Shown here: one piece after another, positions 41,620 through 51,272 of the stretch
Position numbering within the stretch: the stretch's first letter is position 1
Layout of the letters: every line of letters begins with the position of its first letter
Notes under the pieces: model-generated
Seen by the model: only the letters and a program-made list of their open reading frames with translations
Database searches by the model: none
What the model was told of the DNA's origin: nothing
Position numbers and translations under genes: made by a program
Source: Phaeosaccion multiseriatum
Taxonomy: Eukaryota > Ochrophyta, other classes
DNA: 64,000 nt
NCBI GenBank assembly: GCA_965112735.1
Contig: OZ218958.1
Location: 1,798,001-1,862,000, forward strand
Direction: 5' to 3'

Positions 41620-42035
41620 CTGGGCAGGAGGAGGGTGGGGGGGAGGAGGAGGAGGAGGAGGACGCAGCTTCCCCTCCAGGAGCAATTCCGAAGAGGAGGC
41701 AGGACTCCTTGGACTCGCACTGCTGCGGCTGCTGCTCGCATACAACGACCCCTAGCAAGAGCAAGAGCAAGAGGGAGAGGAGGCTGTATTCGCGAGTTGA
41801 GTTGGAGGAGCTGTGTTCTCGTGTTCAAGGTCTCACCGTACGAGAAGTGGGCGCGTGCGCAGGGGAGTGCTGCTGCTGCGGGGCCAAGGTGTGGCGAGTC
41901 CTCCTCAACCGATCCAAGCTTTTGGTCTTTGTCAAGCCCCTCAAGACCCTAAGGAGGAGGAGCAGCCCCCAAGAAGGAGAAGCAGCCCCCAAGGAGGAGG
42001 AGCGAAGTGCTTCGCTAATTGAAGTCAAAAAGTGA
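38906..42035 (+). CDS. ALKBH8: ALKBH8-like: AlkB dioxygenase plus partial methyltransferase
   Basis: Exons 38906-39563, 39732-39816 and 40136-42035, 880 aa. The AlkB part is complete: RRVQHYGYVFSY, then [28 protein letters not shown] (Fe ligands H and D), SLGS, RSLLAMTGEARYIWTHAI (third ligand H) and RGTRLSLTFRKV (2-oxoglutarate Arg). This matches ALKBH8, which modifies the wobble uridine of tRNA. A poly-Gly insert plus PQQLVIQQQ splits FRKV from the Cys pair CRCPFLDYCD. In the C-terminal half LVLPFRPAAFDYVVCTAVSG, LCELARVTRTGGTIVLLAYA and YSRVELEELC fit the end of a TRM9-type methyltransferase, but no GxGxG SAM-binding motif was found. No N-terminal RRM is seen. Confidence 0.87.
40374..40474 (+). 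repeat. GGA/GGT run plus dispersed motif inserted in ALKBH8
   Basis: About 50 bp of GGT/GGA, then CAGTTGGTGATACAGCAG at about 40452. Encodes a Gly run and PQQLVIQQQ exactly between the AlkB end (FRKV) and the conserved Cys pair, as an in-frame insertion relative to the family. Confidence 0.8.
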
Positions 42036-42669
42036 AATCGCCAAATCTTTCTTTCCAGTTGATTCATATGGTCGCTTTCGCGCCTCCTTTCCTCCCCCCC
42101 CCCCCCCTTCGCCTCCGTCCTCCCTCCGACGACCGAATTCGGTCGGGGACACAAAACTGAAACTCAAACCTGAGTTCAACCGTCCACGCTCCCTTCAATT
42201 GAAGCAAGTAACGCTTGCTGAAAGACCGGCACCATCAGAACGAAGGGTGCAGAGTTTTTCGAAATAGCCTGACTCGCACTAAAGTCTTCTCTCGCCTCCC
42301 TCCCTCCTGTACAAGTCCAAGTGTGAGACATGAACGCTGAAATGGCTGATTCGCTTCCCCCTCCTCACCACAATGATAATGAAAGCGCCTCTCGTCCTCG
42401 TTTGGTTGGAAGGTGGAATTCGAATAACGACCTTCAGCATGGATCCCCGCAAACACCTCACTTGCCTCGCAGAAGGAGGAGGATGATAATGTACAAGTAG
42501 ATGGGGACAATTACGTAAGAAGGTCGAACACATCACATGAGGCCCGCCAATAGACTTGCGTACCACACACACTCATGAGGAAGGAGCCAACCTATTGGTG
42601 GTGGTGCTGCTCCTGCTGCTGCTGTATCACTAACTGCTGCTGCTGTTGCCGCCCGCCTCCTCCTGTCCA
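42036..42669. other. Tail-to-tail intergenic region with a dispersed motif copy
   Basis: Lies between the stops of ALKBH8 (plus) and the ANTH gene (minus). It holds a C run at 42097-42108 and, at 42612-42648, CTGCTGTATCACTAACTGCTG (dispersed motif, minus orientation). No gene seen; presumably both 3' UTRs. Confidence 0.65.
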
Positions 42670-44522
42670 TCACTCGCCTTCGCCGAATGTGCTTGAGTGA
42701 TGGCTTCTCTTCTTTCGCTTCTTCTTCTTCTTCTTCTTCCTGCTGGACGTGCTTACGTCCGCGGCTTCTCTGCTCCTTTTGCTGCTAACACCTTCTTCTC
42801 CCGACGACGCCCTCCTTTCTTCTCGTCTTCTTCCACTGCTGCTGCCACTGCGGCTGCTGCCCATCTCCCCCTTCCTACTGGCACTTCTCTTTCTCTTCTC
42901 CTCCGCATCGCCTCCAATGGCGACTTTGTGCGACGCACCCACGCGAGCATCAGTCGCCATCCCTCCTCCCCCCCTCTTCCCCTTACGACTACTGCTGCTG
43001 CTACTACTGACTCTACTACTTCCCCTGCGCATGACTGCCTCCTCCTCCTCCTCCTCCTCCTCCTCCTCCTCCTCCTCCTCCTCCTCCTCCTCCTCCTCCT
43101 CCGCCTCCTCCTCCTCCTCCTCATCCTCCTCCTCTTCTTCTTCTTCCTCCTCCTCCTCCTCCTCCTCCTCCTCCTCCTCCGTCTCATCTTCTTCTTCATC
43201 CTCCTCGCTCTCTTCTTCTTCCTCCTCCTCCTCCTCCTCCTCCTCCTCCTCCTCCTCTTCCTCCTCCTCGACGCTCCCTGCCTCTTCACCCCCCTCTCCC
43301 TCTCGCCCTCTCCCTGAAGGCGCACCACCCTTCGCTACGGGGCCTCCCTCTGCAGCCTCTGCTTTTGCTTCTGCTTTGACCTCTTCGGCTTGGGCCTTGG
43401 CTGCCGCTGCTGCTGCTGCTGCTTCTGCCACTGCTATGCTCCGCTGTCTCAGAACCTCGGGTAGCACGCGGAAGGGCTCCACCACGTGTTTGTTGTTCGC
43501 CTTGGCCAGCTTATTCGCCTGTCAAAGGCAAGAGTAAGGGGATACACAAGGTGTAGAGTTGAGGGCATGGGGTAGTAGAGTAGAATACGATGTGGGATTA
43601 GTACAGGGAGTTTGATGATCACGTGGACAATCATTAGGCAAACAAAGACGGAAGGACACTGCTGTAAACGAACGGCTGGTACATACCTTATCAATGAACG
43701 AAGTAACGACGGGCTTCACCTCCTCTAAGAACTCGTACCACTTGTCAACCTCCTCTGGGCATTCCTTCCGAATCTGAAGGTACATGTGGTTGGGCGAGTG
43801 AGTGAGTGAGTGAGTGAATGGGTGGGTGAGTGCGTGAGTGAGTGAGCGAGGGAGGGAGGGAGAGAGTGAGTGAGTGAGTGAGTGAATGAGTGGGTGAGCG
43901 AGTGAGTGAGTGAGTGAATGAGGGAGTGCATGAGGGAGCGAGTGAGTGAGCGTGTGAGTGAGTGAGTGAGTGAGTGAGTGAGTGAGTGAGTGAGTGAGTG
44001 AGCGTGTGAGTGAGTGAGTGAGTGAGCGAGTGAGTGAGTGAGTGAGTGAGTGAGTGAGTGAGTGAGTGAGTGAGTGAGTGAGTGAGGGACGGAGTGAGTG
44101 AGGGAGTGAGTGAGTGAGGGAGTGAGTGAGTGCGTGAGGGCCCCATCCTCTGGCCACCCTCCACCCACGTCCCGACCACGACCCTCCCATCTCTCTGTCT
44201 TTGGACCTTGTCCCTCACCCCCTTACCCCCTCACCCCCTCACCTTGCCCTCCCTATTGTGCATATCGAGAAAGTCGAGCTGTGCCGCTGCTGCCTCAAGC
44301 ACATCCCTAAGGTCCTGCGCCACGGCCATTGTGGCGCTGACAATGACGGGGAGGTCCTGGGAGGGGTTCACCTTGCACTTTAGGCCCTCTGCGATGAGCG
44401 TGCGGACAGTCTGTGTGTGTGTGCGCGTGCGGTATAGTAATAGTCGTTAGGTTATTCAAGTGGAGAAGAGAAGAGACAAAAAGAACAACAACAACAACAA
44501 CAACAACAACAGCAACAACAAT

Positions 44523-44593
<71 letters not shown>

Positions 44594-46311
44594 AAGGGAA
44601 GAGATGCGAACCACTGGCCTTGCCAACACCCACCCCGCCCCACCACCCCACCACCCCACCAAAGCACACTCACACACACACACTCACCTCCAGCCCTGCG
44701 CCCCCCACCCCGGATCCCAACACCATTGCGTAACCGTCGAGAAGCTCTGTGAAGCCCGGGCCAAAGTGCTCAGCGCGAGTGAGCACGAAGCGAGCGTACA
44801 CACGGAGGTAGCGCGAGAAGGGCTCTGTGCGCTCGAAGCTCCATGTGGCTCCTTTGACGGAGCAGATGCGGTCCAAGTCCCAGTACTTCGGAGACAACAC
44901 ACACACACACACACACGCACACACACACACACACATATCGTCCACCACGGTGGTCAGGTGCTGATGCTTAGCGAGGGCCAAGCAAGGCTTTGCTTGCTCA
45001 GATGCTGACGCGTATACGCCCCACCCATGTGTAGGGCAGAGGTGTCGGGGGAAGCCAACTTTCCATCCGGCTTGATGACGCCCTCTCCCTCCCTTCCTTA
45101 CTCCTTCCCTCCCTCCCTTCCTCCACTCACTCACTCACTCACTCACCCTTGTTTTGCGCTTCCCGTCTGTGAGCTCGAGCTGTTTGTGAAGAGTGTCTTT
45201 GAGGTTCTGGGACTGCTCCAGAGAGCCCTCCATCGAGAATTTGTGGAGGAGAAAAAGGGACTTCACCACGGTCCGCCACTCTCTGCGCATAGACACGAAA
45301 AGGAGCACGCAGAGTGGCGGTGAGACAGCGACCCGACACGCACTCCCCCTCCCTTCTCCTTACTGAATCCTCCTCTCCCGCCCCCTCGTACTCAGTAGCA
45401 AAAGGACCACACGACAAGGGCGCTAGCTATACTGTACTCACGTGTCACAGGCCTTCGACCACAGTTTGCCCAGCAAAGCTGTATACACATTGGTCTGAGG
45501 GGCCGGTAGGTCGTACGTCTCAAGCAACAAACGCTCGAGGTGCTTCGGCTTGACTGGGGCGTCGTCTGGTCGAGTGGCCTTCATCACACACCCCTCGAGG
45601 TCGGAGGACAAGGCGCCTTTCGCTTCTCTGTACACTGCAGATGCCTTCCTCCGGTAGTCGTTGACTCTTGACAGCATGCTCAGCGTGCTGTCTTCATCCT
45701 CATCCGTCCACTCGTCCTCCTCCTCCCCTCCACGGGGCCTCGCTGCGCCTCTCCCTCCTGTGAGCGCAAAGCCGAGTAGACGAGGACAGAGACCGGATAA
45801 AGGTGGGGTCAACTAGGGGGCAAAATGCATCGTCTCTCGTCTTCTCATTTCCTTCGCATCCACGCCTTTGAATTCTCGCGTTCGGCCTGAGCGAACCTAC
45901 CTGGAGGAGGCGGGTGAGCTGCTCTCCTGTGAGAGCTTCCATGGGATGTCCTGCTCCTCTTCTTACTACTGCTGCTGCCGCTGCTGCCTCCTCGGTAGCA
46001 TGAGGCCCCTCTCGCTGTGGGGGGGAGGGAGGGAGAAAAAAATGCGGACGGAGGGAGTGAGGGTGGGAATAAAACAAAGGTGGTGTCAAAGCTATTGGGA
46101 GGAGAGAGAGAAGCTGGCGAGGTGGTGGTTCATCATCCCTGATCCATCTCAGCAATCCTTACCCACCTAGGGAGCTCGCCGAGCTCGCCTGGGAGGCTTC
46201 CACACGTGTCGGCTGTTGCACCGCTAATAGAACCACCACCACCTCCAGGAGAAGCAACAGCGGTACCACCGCGCGACAGCCGCCTCCGCCGCCCCCTCCA
46301 CCCCATATCAT
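42670..46311 (-). CDS. ANTH-domain clathrin adaptor (AP180/CALM-like)
   Basis: Eight exons join in phase: 46311-46167, 46014-45901, 45757-45442, 45282-45147, 44885-44688, 44410-44243, 43773-43687 and 43518-42670, about 670 aa. ANTH features: DLEGCVMKATRPDDAPVKPK, then WRTVVKSLFLLHKFSMEG, YWDLDRICSVKG and FSRYLRVYARFVL. ANTH domains bind PI(4,5)P2 and clathrin in endocytosis. After it come KECPEEVDKWYEFLEEVKP and VVEPFRVLPEVLRQRS, then an Ala/Glu region with an acidic run of some 85 residues, Ser-rich stretches and a basic end (RKKKKKKKRKKRSHH). The first two exons are weakly supported: exon 1 is odd (poly-Gly, then LLLLLEVVVVLLAV) and was chosen only on phase. Introns carry the GTGA and CAA arrays. 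Confidence 0.82.
43030..43275 (-). repeat. GAG/GAA trinucleotide run coding poly-Glu
   Basis: CCT/CTT triplets on plus, read on minus as an acidic stretch of some 85 Glu with a few Asp, Ala and Ser, in the last exon of the ANTH gene. The frame stays open on both sides. Confidence 0.85.
43795..44140. repeat. (GTGA)n / (TCAC)n intronic array
   Basis: About 340 bp of GAGT/GTGA tetranucleotides in intron 44242-43774 of the ANTH gene. All three minus frames read HSLTHSL, giving false 150-220 aa ORFs. Confidence 0.95.
44483..44592. repeat. (CAA)n intronic array
   Basis: About 110 bp of nearly pure CAA on plus (TTG on the sense strand) within intron 44687-44411 of the ANTH gene. It yields false poly-Asn, poly-Val and poly-Cys ORFs on both strands. 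Confidence 0.95.
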
Positions 46312-46830
46312 GTCAAGCCAGGCGATTAAATAGGCCTCTTCTCTTGCTGGGAGCTTGGATATGTTCGAAAAGAGAAAGGATCGAGAAAGCAATGTGGCCA
46401 GGTGGAGTCCTACGGGTATCAGTTTCAGTTTCAGGTTCATGTTCTTGGGTTCCTTCTCCCCCCCTTCCGCTTATGACACCATGATAAAACGCCTAGGGGA
46501 TAATTAGAAGGGAAGGAGAGGAGCAGCAGTAGACCAGCAGCAGTAGGGCAGCAGAAGGTTTAAAGGGTTTTTGCAACCCGGATTCCATTCGGGTTGATGT
46601 TGGATGGGCAGCTTCTGAAGTCCCACCTATAGAGCCTTCGTGGCGAGAGCGAGGAGGGCGGGAAGCGCCGGTGTGAGCCGGTGTGTTGCCTGTGCTCCAG
46701 CAGCGAAGCCTCCGGCGTCAGCCATGGGGATCCGCAGAGGAGGAGCCAAGTGAAATAGTTGTGTACGGGACATAATCTGAAGGAACCCCTCCCATCGGGG
46801 AGGGTAGTCCTCAAGCCTAACTCAGCCAAC

Positions 46831-49215
46831 ATGAGGGGAGGCAGCAGCGGTGAGGGTTGCGGTCGGATCACGGCCGCCCCAGTTGGCTACCGCAAGGAGA
46901 GCGATGACGAAGGCAGCAGCACTACCACTGCGGCTTCGGAGGAGCACCCTCAAGAGGATGAACACAGAAGCGGCAGGAGCAGCAGCAGCAGCTACCCAGC
47001 GGGGTCTTACCCTCCTGTAGGCTCGGAGTCGGAGGGCGATGCAGTTGTCGGTATCCTCCAGCACATGCAGCTGTCGGCGCCAACGCAGGAGTCCCTTTGC
47101 TGTGCCCCCAGCGCTGCCTCCTCCTCGGCGACCGATGCGTGCTCGGCCTCCGCTTCGACCAAATGCGAGCTATCCGTGGACTATCCCGTCAGTGGCCCGG
47201 AGGCAGCAGCGGTTCTGCATAGGGCGGCGACCGGAGAGTCCCTCGATAATGTCGGAGGAGCGGACCTAGCAGCAGCAGAAGCAGCAGCAGAAGCAGCAGT
47301 GGGAGGAACAGGAGTAGCACCACCACCACCACCAGGACCAGGACCAGGACCAGCAGCAGCAGGAGGAGGAGGAGGAGAAGGAGGAGGAAGAGGAGGGGAA
47401 GGAGAAGGGGAGCTCAAGGTGGAGAGCTCGCCCATGAGTTTTGGATGGATTGAGGCAACCCTGAAGCAGCAGCAGCAGCACAGGATGGAGGTAGTAGAGG
47501 GGAGGGACAGCGAGTGCGAGGACTTTGGCTGGTTCACCTCAATGGAGCCGGAATCCAGCGGGAGACGCTCCTTCAGCACGTGGGGCAGCGCTGCCCTTGA
47601 CTTGGGCGATATCTTGGAAGGCGGAGGAGGGACAGAAGGGGGAAGGGCAGGAGCAGGAGAAGGAGGGATAGTGCATACAGAGAGTGAGAAATTCTCCGAA
47701 CAACACGAGATGGAGACGATGAATAGCGGGTTTGGAGGACAGGAAGACGGTGACGGCAGGACGAGGGTGCTGCAGTACGTGAATCACGAGGGACAGTTCA
47801 TTGTTGCCACAAGGACCTTTCCATCCGAGATGTGTGCACGATGGGAGCGGCCGCAGGATGAGGAGGGGGAGGAGGAAGAGGAAGAGGAAGAGGAGGAGGG
47901 GAAGGAAACGGAGGAGCTAGGGAAGGGCGATGAGGAGGAAGGGGGGGGGGTGGAGCAGGAGGCAGAGGAAACAGAGGAGCCAGGGGAGAGAGGAGGACGA
48001 GACGAGCGCAACGATAGTGGTGGTGGCAAGCGGGGGAGGGGGAGAAAGAGGGAGAGAAGGACAAACATGGACAACGCCCGCCAAGCTCCATCACCCACGC
48101 ATATCAGCGATAGGCACACCCCATGCGCCTGTGCCGTGTCGGTGAGTGAAGCAAGTACAGACCTGACCTACCGTATCCTCTTGTGTGTGCATTGTTGTTT
48201 GTGTGGGGTATAGTGTGGCTGTGCCCCCCCCCCCCTGTGTCTTACGCTATGCCCTCTCTCTCTATCGTTCTCTCACTCTCTCTCTCACTCTCTCTCTCTC
48301 TCTCTCTCTCTCTGTGTTCCTACCAGGCCTTTCGCATCGTGGCCATCCCGGGCCGGAGTCAGCATGTGGAGTACCAAGCGGTCCTCACGCTGGGCACCAC
48401 TGTGCTCTCTTCTTGGAAGCGATTCAGCGACTTCGCCAACCTCAGGAGGAGCTTCGGCGGGTGAGTGAGTGAGTGAGTGAGGGAAGGAGGGTGGGAGTGT
48501 GTGAGTGAGTTACGTGTTTGATCTCTTTCTCTGATCCCATTCGATTCATCCATGCTCTCCCCGCTCTCTGTTTTAGTGTATATATATTTCCAAAGATAAC
48601 CATTCATTTACGTTTTTGATGCGCTGAATCACCACCACACACAGACGGCTTCCTGCGAGTGCGGCTGCCTGGGCCAACGTGCTGCGGTCACAGAGCCTTG
48701 CGTGGAGGAGATGGCAGGAGGAGACGGAGAAGAAGGAACAGCGGCGCCAGCGGCACGAAGGGAGGGGTCGAGGTCGAGGGGTAGAGAGAGGGGCGGGGAG
48801 AGAGGAGGGTGATAGTGCCAGCGGCATTGGGAGGGGGGCTGGGGCTCGTAGTCTGGACATGGTGTCCCGCCGGGGGAGGACGACGCGGGGCGGTGGTGGT
48901 AGTGGGACCGCTCTACCAACCATCTGCGGTGCAGCGGGTGGTGGTGGCGGTGCAGGTGGCCTCGGCAGTTCCATCGGAAGCAATGGAAGTAGTGGAAGCA
49001 GAAGCAGTCTTGCGGGGGGCAGGAAGAAGAGGAGCGGCCTGCTTCGAAACATTAGCGGCAGCGACACTACGGATGATGGCAGCGACTTGGAGGACTTACG
49101 CCGAGGGAAGACATCGTCACTGAGCATGTTTCTGGGCCAAGTCTTGTTTGAGATTTCCACGCCCGATACGCTGGTGGGTTTCGTCTTGGCGGGGAGTGAG
49201 TCCTCTCCCTCATGA
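46831..49215 (+). CDS. PX-domain protein
   Basis: Exons 46831-48141, 48327-48460 and 48645-49215 join in phase, 671 aa. A long Ser/Ala/Gly/Glu-rich N-terminus contains FGWIEATLKQ, ECEDFGWFTSMEPES and VLQYVNHEGQFIVATRTFP. The PX core follows: CACAVS-AFRIVAIPGRSQHVEYQAVL, then SSWKRFSDFANLRRSFGG-RLPASAAAWANVL, matching the Y-V--W-V-RRFSDF-L pattern. PX domains bind phosphoinositides, usually PI3P, so the protein probably sits on endosomal membranes. The C-terminus has basic and Gly/Ser-rich linkers and ends FEISTPDTLVGFVLAGSE. Start MRGGSSGEG is the first in-frame ATG. Neighbour of the ANTH gene with 519 bp between starts. Confidence 0.82.
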
Positions 49216-49713
49216 CGGACGGCTTGTCGTACAATTGATTACTACCATTAGATGTGATTTATTCTTGTGGAAGAAGCTTAGAGTGTGTGGGGAAAGAAGC
49301 TAGAGGTACGGTATGTGAGAAGAGGTTCCGGAGGTGGAGTGGGGTGTGTTGGGGAGGGGTTGGGTTGTAGAGATAGACTTTCGAGATTTTAACAGGGGTC
49401 GTTGCATTCGGGTGAAGTACAAAGGTGGGCGAGTATTTGAAATTCAAATAGCAGGAGGGGGGAGAGGAGGTGTGTGTGTGTGTGCAAAGATCAAAACGAA
49501 TTATGAGTGGAGCGGGGGGTTACTAGTATTTGAGAGCAGAGATGACAAAAGGCAACAGAACCAGGTTGAACCTGCTTCTTGATCACACGGCATCTTGATT
49601 AGCAAAAAATGAAAAGCGAGCGAATGTATTTTATATTTATTTAACGTGTGTGTTGCGTACCGTGCAAACTCTTACGCTGTACGATACAGAGATGTATACA
49701 AACATATCCGGCT
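49216..49713. other. Tail-to-tail intergenic region
   Basis: AT-richer sequence between the PX gene and the minus SAP-like gene. One short GTGTGTGTGTG run near 49471. No open frame of note; presumably 3' UTRs. Confidence 0.6.
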
Positions 49714-50864
49714 CTACCGGGTATAGATTTTGAAGCCTTTAGGGTTTAACTTGGAGAAGAGCGGCTCCTCGTCGTCGTCGTCGGCGGCGGCGGCGGCCGT
49801 GCCTTCCCCTCCCTCTTCTTGCCCCCTACCACTACCGCCGCTGCCACTTGTCCCTACCCCCTCCCCCACCTCCTGCACCAGTGCGACTTTGCTGCTCTGG
49901 CCTTCTGCCTTCTGTTTGTTAGCGAGGGCCTCCTTCTCCTTGTTGAGCTCTTGCTTGGCCTTGAAGTAGGCTGCGTCGGCCTGCCGCCTCTTGCTGCGCT
50001 CGATCGCCTCCTGCTTGCGTGCTTCTTTTTCCAGCCTTAGGCTGATGAGGGGGAGGGAAGGAGGGAGGGAAGGAGGGAGGAAGGGTGGCGAGAGAAAGAG
50101 GGAGAGGGAGTGGAGTACAGCATGGAAAGGTCCTTGTTACGAAATTGGGTAGCTGCTCGGATAGTCAATGCTCGCCCTCTGTACACAATTCTGTGTTCGC
50201 AGTCCTACTAAATTCGTAGGCCCAGATCCAAACAATGAGTGCATGTGCCTATTCAGCACGAGACCGATGTGCCTGTTTCGGTCGTCCTTGTGCGCTTTCG
50301 GCTTTGCAGGGTCGTCTTCAGTGCCCGGTTCTGAGGGTATGTGTGTGCATCCTACCTCTCTTGTAGTGACTGCACCATTGAGTCGCCGTTGTCATCTCCA
50401 TTGATATCAGCCCGCTCATTCCATCGAGCGTTCTCCTCAACCACGAGCACCTGCACAAAGGGGAGAGAGAGAGAGGAAGAGGAAGAGAGAGAGAGAGAGA
50501 GAGAGAGAGCATAGAGAGAGACGGAGGAAGAGAGAGAGAGAGAGAGAGAGAGCCTGAGGATTCGGTCCACTCCCAGTTCTCCCCCCCCCCCCCCCCTTCC
50601 AACACAATCGTAGGCTCCTCCTCGTCTCTCTCCTGCCTCCCTGGAGCTCACCTGCACCATCTTCTTCAGCAGTGAGTTGTAGTTCACATTCCCCTCGATT
50701 TCGTCCAAAATTCCTCTCTTCTCTACCTCCTGTCGCAGCTGGAAGGTCGTGAGCTTGTGTACGCTGTCCACTGTCAGCAAGGAAGAGTAATCCTCTGGTG
50801 GTGAATGTGCTATGGGTTCTGTGGAGGGAAGGGGAGACATGTTTTGCCTCCTCTCCTCTATCAT
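49714..50864 (-). CDS. SAP-like coiled-coil protein
   Basis: Exons 50864-50652, 50450-50356 and 50041-49714 join in phase, 211 aa. The N-terminal part has a SAP-like helix pair (SVHKLTTFQLRQEVEKRGIL), then GNVNYNSLLKKMVQVLVVEE. The middle is a charged helix (LEKEARKQEAIERSKRRQAD ... LNKEKEALANKQKAEG). The tail is Gly/Ala/Asp-rich and ends PLFSKLNPKGFKIYTR. SAP motifs usually bind DNA or RNA, but this is only a resemblance; family not recognised. Start 50864 follows an in-frame TGA directly; M9 (50840) is an alternative. Head to head with TXNDC9. Confidence 0.65.
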
Positions 50865-50867
50865 TCA

Positions 50868-51074
50868 GTGTGTAGCAACAAGTGTTCTCGTCCTCTTTCT
50901 TCTTTGGCTGCACGCTCTTTCCTTGGCAAAGTCGTCGCCAAATACAGAGCCAACCGTTTGGAGCACCAACCGTCGAGCTTCCCCCTCGGGCGTCCAAACT
51001 GCTTTGAACTGATCATCTGCTGGCGAATTGTTGTGTCCTGTCCCTATCCCCTCCCTGATTTCATGCAGAGCTAG
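50868..51074 (-). other. Open frame without ATG upstream of the SAP-like gene
   Basis: About 65 codons, protein-like (PADDQFKAVWTPEGEARRLV then LQTVGSVFGDDFAKER), in the same frame as the SAP-like protein and separated from its ATG only by one TGA. It may be a 5' exon of that gene using splice sites I could not place, or 5' UTR. It is excluded from the gene model. Confidence 0.35.
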
Positions 51075-51145
51075 TCACGGTAGTAGAGGGGTCGCTTGGT
51101 CCATATACAGTCACGGCAGTAGAGGGGTGGCTTGGTCCATATACA
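51074..51145. repeat. Two 36-bp tandem repeats in the divergent promoter
   Basis: 51074-51109 and 51110-51145 differ at only two positions (GGTAGT/GGCAGT and GTCGCTT/GTGGCTT). They lie between the SAP-like gene and TXNDC9, where regulatory sites would be expected, so they could be a duplicated binding site. Confidence 0.85.
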
Positions 51146-51272
51146 GGTTATCCGAAGCCAACTGAGACCGAAGCACCACACCTTCGCCTCCTCGACCATC
51201 TCTCCCTCTCTCTCTCACCCTCCCTTCGGTTGTTATAATAGACGGTAGTCTTTTCTCCTCCTCGTTGTCAAT

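Noticed and set aside
40195-41828. Minus-strand ORFs opposite ALKBH8
   Set aside because: They are shadows of GC-rich coding sequence; the plus strand carries all AlkB catalytic motifs in order.
42697-43537. Plus-strand Ser/Leu-rich ORFs of 200-260 aa
   Set aside because: Antisense of the poly-Glu exon of the ANTH gene; no other coding feature.
43522-44218. [11 protein letters not shown] ORFs on the minus strand
   Set aside because: All three frames of the TCAC array are open; the array is an intron of the ANTH gene.
44413-45008. Poly-Asn / poly-Thr plus-strand ORFs
   Set aside because: They come from the (CAA)n intron array and overlap, antisense, the ANTH exon 44885-44688.
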